Assembly (NCBI GenBank): GCA_022560555.1
Contig: JADFSZ010000001.1
Coordinates: 1-36,005 of the forward strand
Reading direction: 5' to 3'
Length of the DNA: 36,005 nt
From: PVC group bacterium
GTDB taxonomy: Bacteria; GCA-001730085; JADFSZ01
In this document: piece by piece, positions 17,337 to 25,537 of the stretch
How the letters are laid out: each line of letters opens with the position of its first letter
Position numbering within the stretch: position 1 is the stretch's first letter
The notes under the pieces: generated by a model
Seen by the model: only the letters and a program-made list of their open reading frames with translations
Told to the model about the DNA's origin: nothing
Databases searched by the model: none
Translations under genes and position numbers: made by a program

Positions 17337-19094
17337 ATGCTTACACAAAATCTTAATATGCTTTGGGCGTCTTTAATGGTTGAGGAGCTTATTCGGAACG
17401 GGGTTGACACATTTGTTATCTCCACCGGTTCTCGTTCTACGCCTCTGGTTGTCGCCGCCGCCGAAAATCCCAAAGCAAAAACAATTGTTCATTTTGATGA
17501 ACGAGGGGCGGCCTATTTTGCCTTAGGATACGCGAAAACGAATCAAAAACCCGCGTGTGTGATATCAACATCCGGCTCGGCTGTGGCCAACCTTTTACCA
17601 GCCGTTGTTGAAGCCGCGCATGATCATACTCCTCTCATTATCCTTTCGGCAGACCGACCGCCTGAATTAAGGGATACATCTGCCAATCAGACAATTGATC
17701 AAACGAAAATTTTTGGATCATTCGTCCGATGGTTTTTTGATATGCCTTGTCCGGATCAACATATTGAGCCCCATGTGGTTTTATCTACTATCGATTATGC
17801 TCTTTGGAGAGCCACCGCTTTGTCACCGGGGCCTGTTCATATTAACACCATGTACCGTGAACCACTTGATCTTCTCCCAAATAAAGATTTTGATGAGGCC
17901 TATCTCTCCAAGATAGCCTCCTGGCATCTTTTGGACACGCCTTGGACAACATATCATCATCCGGTCATCCAAAGCACCGCTCAAGACACACAAGAACTCC
18001 TTCAACATATTCAAAGCGCCAAAAATGGAATTGTTGTTCTTGGTCGAATGACATCCTCTGAAGCAAAATCAGCAGCGGAGCTGACAAAACGGTTAGGCTG
18101 GCCCGTTTATGTTGATACGGTGTCCCAGGCAGGTGACATCCTGCCTAATAACCTCGTCATTCATCACCTTGAGCACATTATCAATAATTCAGAAAATCTA
18201 GAAAATCTCCACGCCGATCTTATTCTTCATATTGGAGGCAGCCTCATTTCAAAATCTGTCTCAAAATTTTTTCAAAATCAGAATGCTGAAAAATATATTC
18301 ATATTACGGACACCCCGGAGCGCTCAGATCCGTCTCATTGCGTCACGCATCGCATCATGTCAAAAATCCATCCCATTTTAGACGCACTAAAAATCCTTTC
18401 TTCATTTTCTCCTTCGCCGTCTCATCTTTTATTCCCATTAAAAAGTTTATCCGACAGCATTCATGCATCCATAGAACACACGATGATCAATGAGCAAGAA
18501 CTTCATGAGCCTTTGATTTCCTATCTTGTTTCTAAAAACATCCAAAAAAACACCGGCCTTTTTATATCCAATAGCATGCCAATTAGAGATTTTAATATGT
18601 TTGGAAAGTATTCGTCCGCATCCATATCCATTACAACAAATCGCGGAGCAAGCGGCATTGATGGAAATCTTGCTACCGCGATTGGATTTGCTTATCGAAC
18701 ACAACTGCCCACCATTGCCATTTTGGGAGATTTGGCATTTCTCCATGATCTCAATTCTTTGATGCTCCTCGAGAGCATCAAAAGCCCTTTTCTTATGATA
18801 ATTGTCAACAATAATGGCAGCGATATCTTCTCCTATTTGCCCATGGCATCCTGGGACAAAGAAAAATTTGAATCTTTTTTTGCGACACCTCACAACCGAA
18901 CGATGGAGGACGTCAGTCAACTTGGACGTGTATCTTATCAAAAGCCCGCTTCGCCCGAAGACCTTGAGAATATTCTGAAAACCTTTATGGATTCAGCTAA
19001 ACCTGTATTGGCAGAGATTATTCTTGATCGCTCAAAGACACCTTCTATTCGACAGCGCCTCAATTCAACAATTTTCTCTCAATTATCAACATGA
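17337..19094 (+). CDS. menD: SEPHCHC synthase MenD
   Basis: MenD is a thiamine-diphosphate enzyme that joins isochorismate and 2-oxoglutarate to form SEPHCHC. The product has 585 residues. Active-site signs are ISTGSRSTPL with R33, FDERGAAY with the catalytic glutamate E55 (same number as in E. coli MenD), and ELRDTSANQTIDQ. The ThDP and metal site appears as GDLAFLHDLNSL and NNNGSDIF in the C-terminal domain, after TNRGASGIDGNLATA. The frame is open back to 17232 inside menF; the ATG at 17337 gives the normal family N-terminus, though the ribosome binding site is poor (AAAGAAA). It follows menF by 50 bases and shares ATGA with menH. Confidence 0.95.
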   Translation: MLTQNLNMLWASLMVEELIRNGVDTFVISTGSRSTPLVVAAAENPKAKTIVHFDERGAAYFALGYAKTNQKPACVISTSGSAVANLLPAVVEAAHDHTPLIILSADRPPELRDTSANQTIDQTKIFGSFVRWFFDMPCPDQHIEPHVVLSTIDYALWRATALSPGPVHINTMYREPLDLLPNKDFDEAYLSKIASWHLLDTPWTTYHHPVIQSTAQDTQELLQHIQSAKNGIVVLGRMTSSEAKSAAELTKRLGWPVYVDTVSQAGDILPNNLVIHHLEHIINNSENLENLHADLILHIGGSLISKSVSKFFQNQNAEKYIHITDTPERSDPSHCVTHRIMSKIHPILDALKILSSFSPSPSHLLFPLKSLSDSIHASIEHTMINEQELHEPLISYLVSKNIQKNTGLFISNSMPIRDFNMFGKYSSASISITTNRGASGIDGNLATAIGFAYRTQLPTIAILGDLAFLHDLNSLMLLESIKSPFLMIIVNNNGSDIFSYLPMASWDKEKFESFFATPHNRTMEDVSQLGRVSYQKPASPEDLENILKTFMDSAKPVLAEIILDRSKTPSIRQRLNSTIFSQLST

Positions 19095-19900
19095 CTGCCC
19101 CCTTTAAGCTCTTCTATCAAACATACGGAAACCCTTCACATCCACCCATCCTATTTCTTCATGGATTTCTCGGATCTCATCGTGATTGGGAATCTATCAT
19201 TTCACAATGCCTTCCTAATTACTTTTCCATAGCGGTTGATCTTCCCGGTCACGGAAAAAGCCCGATATCCGGATCTATTATGACTTTTTCACTGTGTACG
19301 GATGCACTTGAAGCGGTTTTAAAAGATCTGGGAAGTCTAAAGCCGTTAGCGGTAGGTTACTCCATGGGGGGCCGTCTTCTTTTATGGACGGCCATCCATC
19401 GACCTCATCTGTTTTCTCGGATTCTTCTTGAAAGCGTCCATCCCGGCATTGAGGAAGAAAAGGAACAAGATCAGCGCATCCAATCAGACGCATTATTGTC
19501 CCAAAAACTGAAAGTGATGCCCTTCAATGATTTTCTAAGATATTGGTATCGCTCAAGCATGTTCGCCTCTCTTGTACAAACACCGGACGCACTCGAGAGC
19601 ATCATCCGGCTACGATTAGACAACAATCCCGAAGAATTATCTCAAGCCTTAAAATATCTAGGAACGGGCCGGCAACAACCTCTGTGGGGAGAGCTTAAAA
19701 ATCTAAATATTCCTGTGCATTTGCTTGCAGGAGTTTTGGATGAGCACTACGTCCGTATTGCAAGAAGAATCAAAAATATATTGCCTGAGAGTTCTCTTCA
19801 TTTGATCCCAAAAACGGGTCACAATATTCACCTGGAAAATCCTAAAGAATTTTGCCTGCATCTGCATAACTTCTTGACCCTAGAGTTCAACACCCATTAA
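19091..19900 (+). CDS. menH: SHCHC synthase MenH (alpha/beta hydrolase)
   Basis: This 269-residue alpha/beta-hydrolase eliminates pyruvate from SEPHCHC to give SHCHC. The oxyanion motif FLHGFLGS is at about residues 22-29. The nucleophile serine is in GYSMGGR, the expected MenH elbow. VDLPGHGKSP is the family strand-loop, and GVLDEHY and KTGHNIHLENP supply the Asp and His of the triad. Its ATG overlaps the menD stop codon by four bases. It is the last men gene here: menC, menE, menB and menA are not in the window. Its last 21 bases overlap the end of the convergent membrane protein gene. Confidence 0.9.
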   Translation: MTAPFKLFYQTYGNPSHPPILFLHGFLGSHRDWESIISQCLPNYFSIAVDLPGHGKSPISGSIMTFSLCTDALEAVLKDLGSLKPLAVGYSMGGRLLLWTAIHRPHLFSRILLESVHPGIEEEKEQDQRIQSDALLSQKLKVMPFNDFLRYWYRSSMFASLVQTPDALESIIRLRLDNNPEELSQALKYLGTGRQQPLWGELKNLNIPVHLLAGVLDEHYVRIARRIKNILPESSLHLIPKTGHNIHLENPKEFCLHLHNFLTLEFNTH

Positions 19901-21337
19901 ATACAATTTTTGGTATCCGTAATCTCCTTCTAATAGCGCGTTCGTAAAATTAAATTTACGCTGATATTCTAGAATTTCTTTCTTGTCTCTTACAACGAAA
20001 AACGCTTTCGATTTATTCGGGGGCAACTCTTCGATTGCTTTTTTGGGTTTATCAAATAACCAAACCGTATCCGGCAATCCTTTCATGCGCCCTGCTAAGA
20101 TCAGAGAGTAAGGATCCGCTGCAGAAGAGATGTACACAAAGACATTCGAATCAGTTTGATACACATCTCTGATTTTTTTGGCCAATTCCAGAGGATGAAA
20201 CTCGTCCAGATAATAAGGCGCAACAAGATCATCCTGCTCCTGTTGAGGCGAAAGAATTGAAGAGAAAATATGGATATTTTGTTTAACGAATTGGCTCCAT
20301 ACAACCGTAAGGATGAGAATAATAACAGCGATTATTTTACCATAATACGGATACCGCAATCGTACCCACGATAAGGCCGTCTTCAGCCATACAGAAGATC
20401 CAAAATACCATAAAGGAAGGAAAATTAGAAACACGCGTGGGTAGGGAGACGGATTTAGGATCAATATTATAATCAACGGAAGCATAAATGAAAAAAGGAT
20501 CATGGTATGACACGAATGGTTTTTTAAAAGGCTTGCAAGCCGACGAACTCTTAAAAATATTCCCAGAAGTATCACGAGCACCATCGGCAGACACGCCATA
20601 AACACCGCTCCATATAAGTGTTCCATAGTTTGCCACGGACTACTCCAACCTGCCTGCCGTCCGGCAAATGTCACCATACTGGACATCTTGGGAAGATACA
20701 TAATACCCGAAGACAATGCGAGACTGCTGATCACCAACCTAGTTTTAAGACAACCTCTCGATTGGGTAAGAAAGAGTGGCATTAGGGCGATAAAATAAAA
20801 AATATTGAAGGGAACAACCCACACAGCTAAAAAGGTCAAGCCCACAAAAAGAAACCCGCCGCGTCTCACTTCCCCGCGCCGAATAAGCTGCGCACTCCAG
20901 AGACCGAGAACGCCCAGCCACATGGACAACATATATCCGCGAACCGCGCATCCATAGATACTAAATGGTACAGATGTGATAAAAGCCGTTATTCCGAGGA
21001 GGGTAGGCCAAAAACCGAGCGGACGATACCACACACGCCATATTGTGATAACAACACATCCGGATAAGACAAAAGACAACAAACGAAACAAAAAAATGGG
21101 ATCTTGAAACCATGATTCTAAAGCTAAAGTCCAGAACCGCAATAGTACATTAAATCCGATATGATTATTGGGAATAGGATAATAGGAAAATATCTCTAAA
21201 AAAGAAGGGAGTGTAACAAATTCAATAATCGTTAATGCCTCATCATACCATAAAGGGCGGCTTAAATGAGGCACCAACAGAGTCCATGACACACACAGTG
21301 TAAGCAGGCCCACCAATTGTACTTTTCGTTCCCTCAT
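19880..21337 (-). CDS. Glycosyltransferase-39-like multi-pass membrane protein
   Basis: This 485-residue protein has about ten hydrophobic helices and a soluble C-terminal tail of about 110 residues. The first periplasmic loop contains PLWYDEALT, the Asp-Glu pair typical of the GT-C fold (ArnT/PMT/GT39) that transfers sugars from polyprenyl-phosphate donors. NNHIGFNVLLRFW and GCAVRGYMLSMWL also fit that fold. Acceptor and sugar cannot be inferred. The PilZ gene lies 36 bases upstream on the same strand, so the two are probably cotranscribed, which could place envelope sugar transfer under c-di-GMP (inference). The start codon lacks a clear ribosome binding site. Confidence 0.7.
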   Translation of the reverse strand: MRERKVQLVGLLTLCVSWTLLVPHLSRPLWYDEALTIIEFVTLPSFLEIFSYYPIPNNHIGFNVLLRFWTLALESWFQDPIFLFRLLSFVLSGCVVITIWRVWYRPLGFWPTLLGITAFITSVPFSIYGCAVRGYMLSMWLGVLGLWSAQLIRRGEVRRGGFLFVGLTFLAVWVVPFNIFYFIALMPLFLTQSRGCLKTRLVISSLALSSGIMYLPKMSSMVTFAGRQAGWSSPWQTMEHLYGAVFMACLPMVLVILLGIFLRVRRLASLLKNHSCHTMILFSFMLPLIIILILNPSPYPRVFLIFLPLWYFGSSVWLKTALSWVRLRYPYYGKIIAVIILILTVVWSQFVKQNIHIFSSILSPQQEQDDLVAPYYLDEFHPLELAKKIRDVYQTDSNVFVYISSAADPYSLILAGRMKGLPDTVWLFDKPKKAIEELPPNKSKAFFVVRDKKEILEYQRKFNFTNALLEGDYGYQKLYLMGVEL

Positions 21338-21373
21338 AAATGCCGATAGTGAAAACGCACTGAGTTCTTCGCT

Positions 21374-21814
21374 TTACCTTGATGTGTCTTCATAAATAAT
21401 ATAATTGGGAAATTTATCGGCATATTTTCCAATCCACTCTAATGCGGCCTCTTCTCCCGTAAGCACACGACCCTCTTTTTGGAAGATTTCTTTTTTATAT
21501 TGTTCAATATAACAGATCTGTTCTACCATACGGATTCGATTTTCGTCTTGAGGATTTACAAATTTCACACCAACATGATATTCACCTTTGGTCTTCCGGC
21601 ACCAAACAACAGTGGCTTTAACCTGAAATACCGGATCAACCAAAGGGATTTTTATATGAATGATGGCCCCTTCCTTTAGGGTGACCTTTGATCGAAATGA
21701 TAATCCGCCTACACTGATATCATCTAAATAATCTTTTGTATCCACGGCAACATCGGCAAGCTGAATATCAATGGGAATATTTGACGGATGTCTGATGAAT
21801 TCGCGAAATTTCAT
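21374..21814 (-). CDS. PilZ-domain c-di-GMP-binding protein
   Basis: This 146-residue protein is a single PilZ domain with a C-terminal helical tail. Both c-di-GMP motifs are intact: RxxxR at R4 and R8 (REFIR), and (D/N)xSxxG at D32, S34 and G37 (DISVGG). A later VGVKF strand completes the barrel. It has no catalytic or membrane domain, so it is an effector working through a partner. An AGAGGG sequence lies six bases before the ATG. The msrB gene ends 20 bases upstream and the GT39-like gene starts 36 bases downstream. It shares its ligand with the GspE-PilZ fusion at 32282-34465. Confidence 0.88.
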   Translation of the reverse strand: MKFREFIRHPSNIPIDIQLADVAVDTKDYLDDISVGGLSFRSKVTLKEGAIIHIKIPLVDPVFQVKATVVWCRKTKGEYHVGVKFVNPQDENRIRMVEQICYIEQYKKEIFQKEGRVLTGEEAALEWIGKYADKFPNYIIYEDTSR

Positions 21815-21833
21815 TTTGCCCTCTTTCTTTGTA

Positions 21834-22238
21834 TCATGATTTGTTTTTTTTAAGTTTGAGCGATACAGAATTGATACAATATCTTAAATTTGTCGGCGGA
21901 GGCCCGTCTTCAAACACATGCCCCAAATGCGCGTCACACAATGGGCACAATACTTCTTGCCGTACTCCGGATAAGCTTCGGTCCTTTTTGGTGCAAACAG
22001 AATCTTTCTGGATCGGCACCCAAAAGCTGGGCCAACCGGTACCCGAATCAAATTTTTCATCTGATCGAAAAAGATCATTCCCGCAACAGACGCATTGATA
22101 TATCCCGGGGGCTTTTTCATCAAAATATCGATTTTGAAAAGGCGCCTCAGTGCCTTTTTCACGGCATATGGCATATTGCTCAGGTGTGAGGGCTGCTTGC
22201 CATTCTTTATCTGTTTTCTTTATTTTTTCTTTTTTCAT
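21834..22238 (-). CDS. msrB: Peptide-methionine (R)-S-oxide reductase MsrB
   Basis: This 134-residue enzyme reduces methionine-R-sulfoxide in damaged proteins. Zinc ligands are the pairs CVCC (with CG following) and CPLC. The conserved GTGWPSFW segment and the C-terminal RYCIN motif carry the catalytic cysteine; it is a genuine Cys rather than selenocysteine. The N-terminal Lys-rich stretch is not a signal peptide, so the enzyme is cytoplasmic. It has the normal length for a stand-alone MsrB, with no fused MsrA. The GGCT-like gene lies 29 bases upstream on the same strand. Confidence 0.95.
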   Translation of the reverse strand: MKKEKIKKTDKEWQAALTPEQYAICREKGTEAPFQNRYFDEKAPGIYQCVCCGNDLFRSDEKFDSGTGWPSFWVPIQKDSVCTKKDRSLSGVRQEVLCPLCDAHLGHVFEDGPPPTNLRYCINSVSLKLKKNKS

Positions 22239-22267
22239 CTTTCACGATTTGCGTCTTTGATTTAAAA

Positions 22268-22693
22268 TTATACCATACTTTCCCTAATTTGATTTAGGCA
22301 GCGCTGAAGCTCTTTTTTTCGAAACTCATCGGGGTTCCACAACTGAGTTAATCGCAGTTTTTGCGCCAAACCAGGAACATATGTGAGTGCCTTTACGTTT
22401 TCGGCATTGTTCAGCTCGACAGTGACCTCCCGCTTAAGGTAAACACACTTTTCGGTTTCCTCAAAAACATCAATCTTGTTCATGGAGGCCGGATGGACAT
22501 TGCGAACTAAACACCCTTCAACACTTCCGGAAGTCTCAGGAACAATCACAGGATAAGCAATGGGATCATCCGTTTGGACTTTAATCCGTTGATACCCTTG
22601 AAGCACCGCCCCTTTAAGGGCGTATTTTTTACCGATAAGGGCTTCGAGTATTTCAGGAAACATCAAACAGCCGTAAACGAAGAGATGTGGCAT
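22268..22693 (-). CDS. Gamma-glutamylcyclotransferase-like (AIG2) protein
   Basis: This 141-residue protein matches the GGCT/AIG2 fold. The N-terminal LFVYGCLM takes the place of the usual YG(S/T)L substrate-cradle motif. The catalytic acid would be in DVFEETEKCVYLKREVTV, matching the family's DxxE...Y.R..V pattern. Between them is GAVLQGYQRI, also typical. Members cleave gamma-glutamyl bonds by cyclisation, but many are uncharacterised and the substrate is open. It sits next to a class I glutamine amidotransferase with gamma-glutamyl hydrolase features (22771-23631), so both may act on gamma-glutamyl compounds, which is inference. Confidence 0.75.
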   Translation of the reverse strand: MPHLFVYGCLMFPEILEALIGKKYALKGAVLQGYQRIKVQTDDPIAYPVIVPETSGSVEGCLVRNVHPASMNKIDVFEETEKCVYLKREVTVELNNAENVKALTYVPGLAQKLRLTQLWNPDEFRKKELQRCLNQIRESMV

Positions 22694-22770
22694 AGATTAA
22701 ATGAAAATTTAAATGTTAAGTTTCAAGATTCTAAAAACAATAAATGCGAATTTTTTAATTATAGCTGTGT

Positions 22771-23631
22771 TTATTCAAAATTCAGGTTTCCCGAATCGTT
22801 GCGAATTTCGGAAATCGGTTCTCGATCTTCGATTACACATGCTTCAACTAAAGCCCCGTAAATGGCATGTCGATGCTGTTCATCCGGCATACGCTCCGGG
22901 TGCCATTGCACCAACAAGCCAAAAGGATAGTCTTCAAGCTCCATAGCCTCAACAACACCATCGGGGCTCGTGGCAACCACTTTGAGCCCTTTCCCGGGTT
23001 TTTTAACGGCCTGATGGTGAGACGAATTGACCTCAAGAGCCCCATCTCCCAGAATGTCCGCCAAATAAGATTTTTCACTAATGATAATAGGATGAGTGGC
23101 ATCCTGGCTTGAGCGATGTGTCTCGGCATGATCAATTTCCGAGGGAATATCCTGAATCAAGGTTCCCTCCCGCACAACATTCACAAATTGGATTCCGAGA
23201 CACACCCCTAAAACAGGCTTTTTTGTTTGAAGCCATTCAGTGATAAATTGTTTCTCAAAGGCAAACCGCCTCTCACTCATCACGTTGACAGTTTCATCAT
23301 TATGATCATCATAAAATTCCGGGGGTATATCCATTCCACCGGTCAAAACAACACCGTCCAAAAGATCAAGGTAATAACGAATAATAGTTTCATCCGTAAC
23401 AGGGGGTAAAACAACCGGGATGCCACCCGCCGCGATAACAGCTTGAACATAACTGTCGGATACAGTGATTTTTCCAAAGCCCTCCGTCTCATTGTCGTAA
23501 AACATACAAGTGATACCGATCAATGGTCTTTGTTCGGCTCCGGTAAGTACGGGCAAGAAACATAAACCAACAAAAAGGAGGACCCCTAAAATGAAAATCC
23601 TTTTGGAATAATTTTTTCGGATTTTTAACAT
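22771..23631 (-). CDS. Exported class I glutamine amidotransferase (peptidase C26-like)
   Basis: The mature protein matches the gamma-glutamyl-GABA hydrolase/PuuD-like C26 family. It has GVVLTGGMDIPPEFY, the nucleophile elbow GVCLGIQFVN and the QWHPE histidine-glutamate, so the catalytic triad is complete. Unlike PuuD, it starts with a positive N-terminus and a hydrophobic segment ending near LTGAEQRP (about residues 11-33), which reads as a signal peptide or anchor and would place the enzyme in the periplasm. The frame extends upstream through the cold-shock gene to 23880; the ATG at 23631 is chosen because it begins just before the signal segment. There is no clear ribosome binding site. 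Substrate unknown; 286 residues. Confidence 0.8.
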   Translation of the reverse strand: MLKIRKNYSKRIFILGVLLFVGLCFLPVLTGAEQRPLIGITCMFYDNETEGFGKITVSDSYVQAVIAAGGIPVVLPPVTDETIIRYYLDLLDGVVLTGGMDIPPEFYDDHNDETVNVMSERRFAFEKQFITEWLQTKKPVLGVCLGIQFVNVVREGTLIQDIPSEIDHAETHRSSQDATHPIIISEKSYLADILGDGALEVNSSHHQAVKKPGKGLKVVATSPDGVVEAMELEDYPFGLLVQWHPERMPDEQHRHAIYGALVEACVIEDREPISEIRNDSGNLNFE

Positions 23632-23659
23632 ATCATAAAACTTTGTGTGGAAGTGTCCC

Positions 23660-23695
23660 AAAAAAGTAAATGCGGCATCCCAAAGACTGCCGCAC
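23660..23695 (-). terminator. Intrinsic terminator of the cold-shock gene
   Basis: Read on the minus strand, TGCGGCA (23694-23688) pairs with TGCCGCA (23677-23671) around a ten-base loop, followed within five bases by six T (23665-23660). It lies 25 bases after the csp stop codon and just ahead of the amidotransferase start, separating the two transcripts. Confidence 0.8.
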
Positions 23696-23719
23696 TTCCT
23701 TAATTTTGCGATATGTTCT

Positions 23720-23932
23720 CTACTGCTGAAGAGTAACGTCTTGGGCTTGCAGCCCCTTTTCTCCTTCTGCAACGGTAAATTCGACTTTTTGTCCTTCTTC
23801 GAGAGACTTGTAACCATCCCCGCTAATGGCCTTAAAATGCACGAAGACATCGCTGCCTTGTTCTCGTGTGATAAAACCATAACCCTTAGAAGAATTGAAC
23901 CATTTTACAGTACCTTGCTCACGCTCTGCCAT
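23720..23932 (-). CDS. csp: Cold-shock protein (CspA family)
   Basis: This 70-residue single cold-shock domain is a nucleic-acid chaperone that melts RNA structure. Both RNP motifs are present: KGYGFITR (RNP1, about 16-23) and DVFVHF (RNP2, about 28-33), after the standard GTVKWFN start. A strong GGGGGTG ribosome binding site precedes the ATG. It has its own promoter about 170 bases upstream, a long structured leader, and an intrinsic terminator after the stop codon, so it is a separate unit. The number of csp paralogues cannot be judged from the window. Confidence 0.96.
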   Translation of the reverse strand: MAEREQGTVKWFNSSKGYGFITREQGSDVFVHFKAISGDGYKSLEEGQKVEFTVAEGEKGLQAQDVTLQQ

Positions 23933-24091
23933 AGATATTCACCCCCTTACCTTCGCTTGGTTCTGACCTGGACAGAGCGTTCGCGACCAGTTGCATAGGG
24001 AATGCGTGATACTGCAACTCTTTGGGTCCTGCTGCACACTGCAATTTCTGTACTGCGCCATAAAACCTCTGCCGTTACTAAAATAAACAAC
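23933..24091 (-). promoter_or_regulatory. Long structured leader of the cold-shock gene
   Basis: The stretch between the predicted transcription start (near 24091) and the csp ATG is about 158 bases. It contains AGTTGCA/TGCAACT (23989-23995 with 24013-24019), a perfect 7-bp stem with a nested GCAT/ATGC pair. Long structured leaders are known to control cspA-type genes by temperature. A possible 40-codon reading frame occupies most of it. Confidence 0.5.
23939..24061 (-). CDS. Possible 40-residue leader peptide upstream of csp
   Basis: An ATG at 24061 is preceded by AGAGG at about five bases. The frame encodes 40 residues beginning MAQYRNCSVQQ, with cysteines at 7, 16, 23 and 30, and ends in a TGA six bases before the csp ATG. 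Such tight spacing would couple its translation to csp. I recognise no family. It may instead be chance within a structured leader, so confidence is low. Confidence 0.3.
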   Translation of the reverse strand: MAQYRNCSVQQDPKSCSITHSLCNWSRTLCPGQNQAKVRG

Positions 24092-24097
24092 ATGGGT

Positions 24098-24126
24098 ATT
24101 ATACAAAAATTTATTTAAGGATTCAA
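24098..24126 (-). promoter_or_regulatory. Promoter of the cold-shock gene
   Basis: On the minus strand TTGAAT (24126-24121) is 17 bases from a perfect TATAAT (24103-24098). The -35 box overlaps the last codons of the methyltransferase gene upstream. Confidence 0.75.
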
Positions 24127-25010
24127 TCAAGATTTTCCCGTATACTCTCCTTCTTTTGGAGCACCGTTAGAGTCATCAGGGAGATGCTCATAAAGGAGCT
24201 AAACCGTAAAAAAAGACAATCGAGAAACTTGAACGGAAAAAGCATCAAACAGAACACAAGATACAGATAGCCCCGCAGCCGAGTCGACCCAAAAGAAAAC
24301 ACAATAGAAAGAAATTCAATAAAAAAAGCTAAAAATGCGGAAATGGGGCCGGCCACACTGCGTTGCTCTTCTGTTTTCCACCCTCCGAAAAGCTCCCGCA
24401 CCCCATGATGCGTAAATCGATGAAAATCATCGGGAGAGGCATGAAACGGGTATAAAAACGGGATCACATGCAGTCCCCATCCGCCTTTCTTTGTACATTC
24501 AGCTATTTTGTCCGCGATTTCCCATGGTTTTTTGACATGTTCCAAGACGCTTCGTGATACAAATGCATCCACGCTTTCTTTTTTAAAAGGCAGTTTTTGA
24601 AGATCACTGACGATATCTACTTCGTCATAGTCAGTAAAATCCAAGCAGATGATATCATCATGTATGCGCCTGTTGCCGCACCCGATATCCACGACGATTT
24701 GCTCATGCGGGTTCACGTAACGCAATAAAGTTTTTTTGAAATTAAAAGGATAGTCAGGCGCGATGATGTCCACACCAATCGAATAATAATATTTCCCCAG
24801 TGTTTTTTTTAAGCGCCCTTTAAAACTGTTCAAATCATCATGGGGTCCAACGTGATCACAAAAATATATTTTCCCATTTCGTATTTTATACGTGTTTGAA
24901 CAAGCCAAGCAGCAAAGCCCCGATGGCTCATATTTCAAATCACCTTGGCAGTGAGGACAGGCCAAAAAAGGAAGTATTTTTTGAAGACGAGTCTGTTGGG
25001 ACATAATCAT
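24123..25010 (-). CDS. Zinc-ribbon SAM methyltransferase with membrane tail
   Basis: This 295-residue protein starts with a small zinc ribbon (C18/C21 and C34/C37, Trm112-like). A class I SAM methyltransferase domain follows: the SAM loop VVDIGCG at about residues 106-112, then FKKESVDAFVSRSVLEHV and the GGWGLHVIPFLYPFHASP stretch. From about residue 220 the chain is strongly hydrophobic, giving two or three membrane helices, so the enzyme is probably held at the inner membrane. The FHASPDDFHRFT motif recalls methyltransferases of cell-surface polysaccharide clusters, but the acceptor is unknown. ATGs at 25010 and 25004 are both possible. It is 32 bases after the end of the secretion operon. 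Confidence 0.72.
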   Translation of the reverse strand: MIMSQQTRLQKILPFLACPHCQGDLKYEPSGLCCLACSNTYKIRNGKIYFCDHVGPHDDLNSFKGRLKKTLGKYYYSIGVDIIAPDYPFNFKKTLLRYVNPHEQIVVDIGCGNRRIHDDIICLDFTDYDEVDIVSDLQKLPFKKESVDAFVSRSVLEHVKKPWEIADKIAECTKKGGWGLHVIPFLYPFHASPDDFHRFTHHGVRELFGGWKTEEQRSVAGPISAFLAFFIEFLSIVFSFGSTRLRGYLYLVFCLMLFPFKFLDCLFLRFSSFMSISLMTLTVLQKKESIRENLD

Positions 25011-25042
25011 TAAGCGGATGTTTAGGTGTTCTTGAGATCTCC

Positions 25043-25513
25043 TTATTTAGCGATTTTCAGAATTTTTAATTTAGTAATTTCCCCTCTAATCAAACTGTTA
25101 ATATTCTGAAAGAAGCTTTTCATAGTCTGAACGTACTTGTCGAGTCGTGGATCAGTTAGATTTGTCATACTTTCCAAGCTTTTAATATTCACATCGTTTG
25201 TATTTTCAACAGATGTCAGCCAGTAAATTATGTATTGCGCGGCCTGCTCGAGACGGCTCTCTCTGGGGATAGTTTCATAAATACCCACCATGATGAAATA
25301 CGCGTCCAGTTGCGTCACAGTCATAACAGACGCGTCCCACAATGTGTTAGCCAGTATGACTTCCTTCGTCTTTGTGAGAACGGTTTTTAATTCTACAGAA
25401 ACTTGAAACATCTTATCGCGCATACTCTTAAGCTCCGAAATCGTGCTTTCGGCATAAGCCGCCGATGAGGCGAAGAAAATACCTATCGTGAATAAACAAA
25501 TTATTTTTTTCAT
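25043..25513 (-). CDS. Small exported protein of unknown function
   Basis: This 156-residue product has a textbook signal peptide (positive start, hydrophobic core, cleavage likely after AAYA at about residue 21). The mature part is all-helical in character, polar, without cysteine, and I recognise no family. AAAGGAG lies six bases before the ATG. It is the last gene of the secretion operon, 24 bases after the PilO/GspM-like gene. A periplasmic accessory of the secretion machine is the obvious guess, unsupported beyond position. Confidence 0.7.
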   Translation of the reverse strand: MKKIICLFTIGIFFASSAAYAESTISELKSMRDKMFQVSVELKTVLTKTKEVILANTLWDASVMTVTQLDAYFIMVGIYETIPRESRLEQAAQYIIYWLTSVENTNDVNIKSLESMTNLTDPRLDKYVQTMKSFFQNINSLIRGEITKLKILKIAK

Positions 25514-25537
25514 AATTTCTCCTTTGTGTGGTTATTT

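Noticed and set aside
18447-18941. Open frame of 164 codons on the minus strand
   Set aside because: It is antisense to menD, whose ThDP-binding region occupies this stretch.
23955-23985. CCAGGTCAG word in the csp leader, as in bacterial SRP RNA
   Set aside because: The following bases do not continue with the SRP apical-loop sequence, and the segment is directly followed by the csp ribosome binding site.
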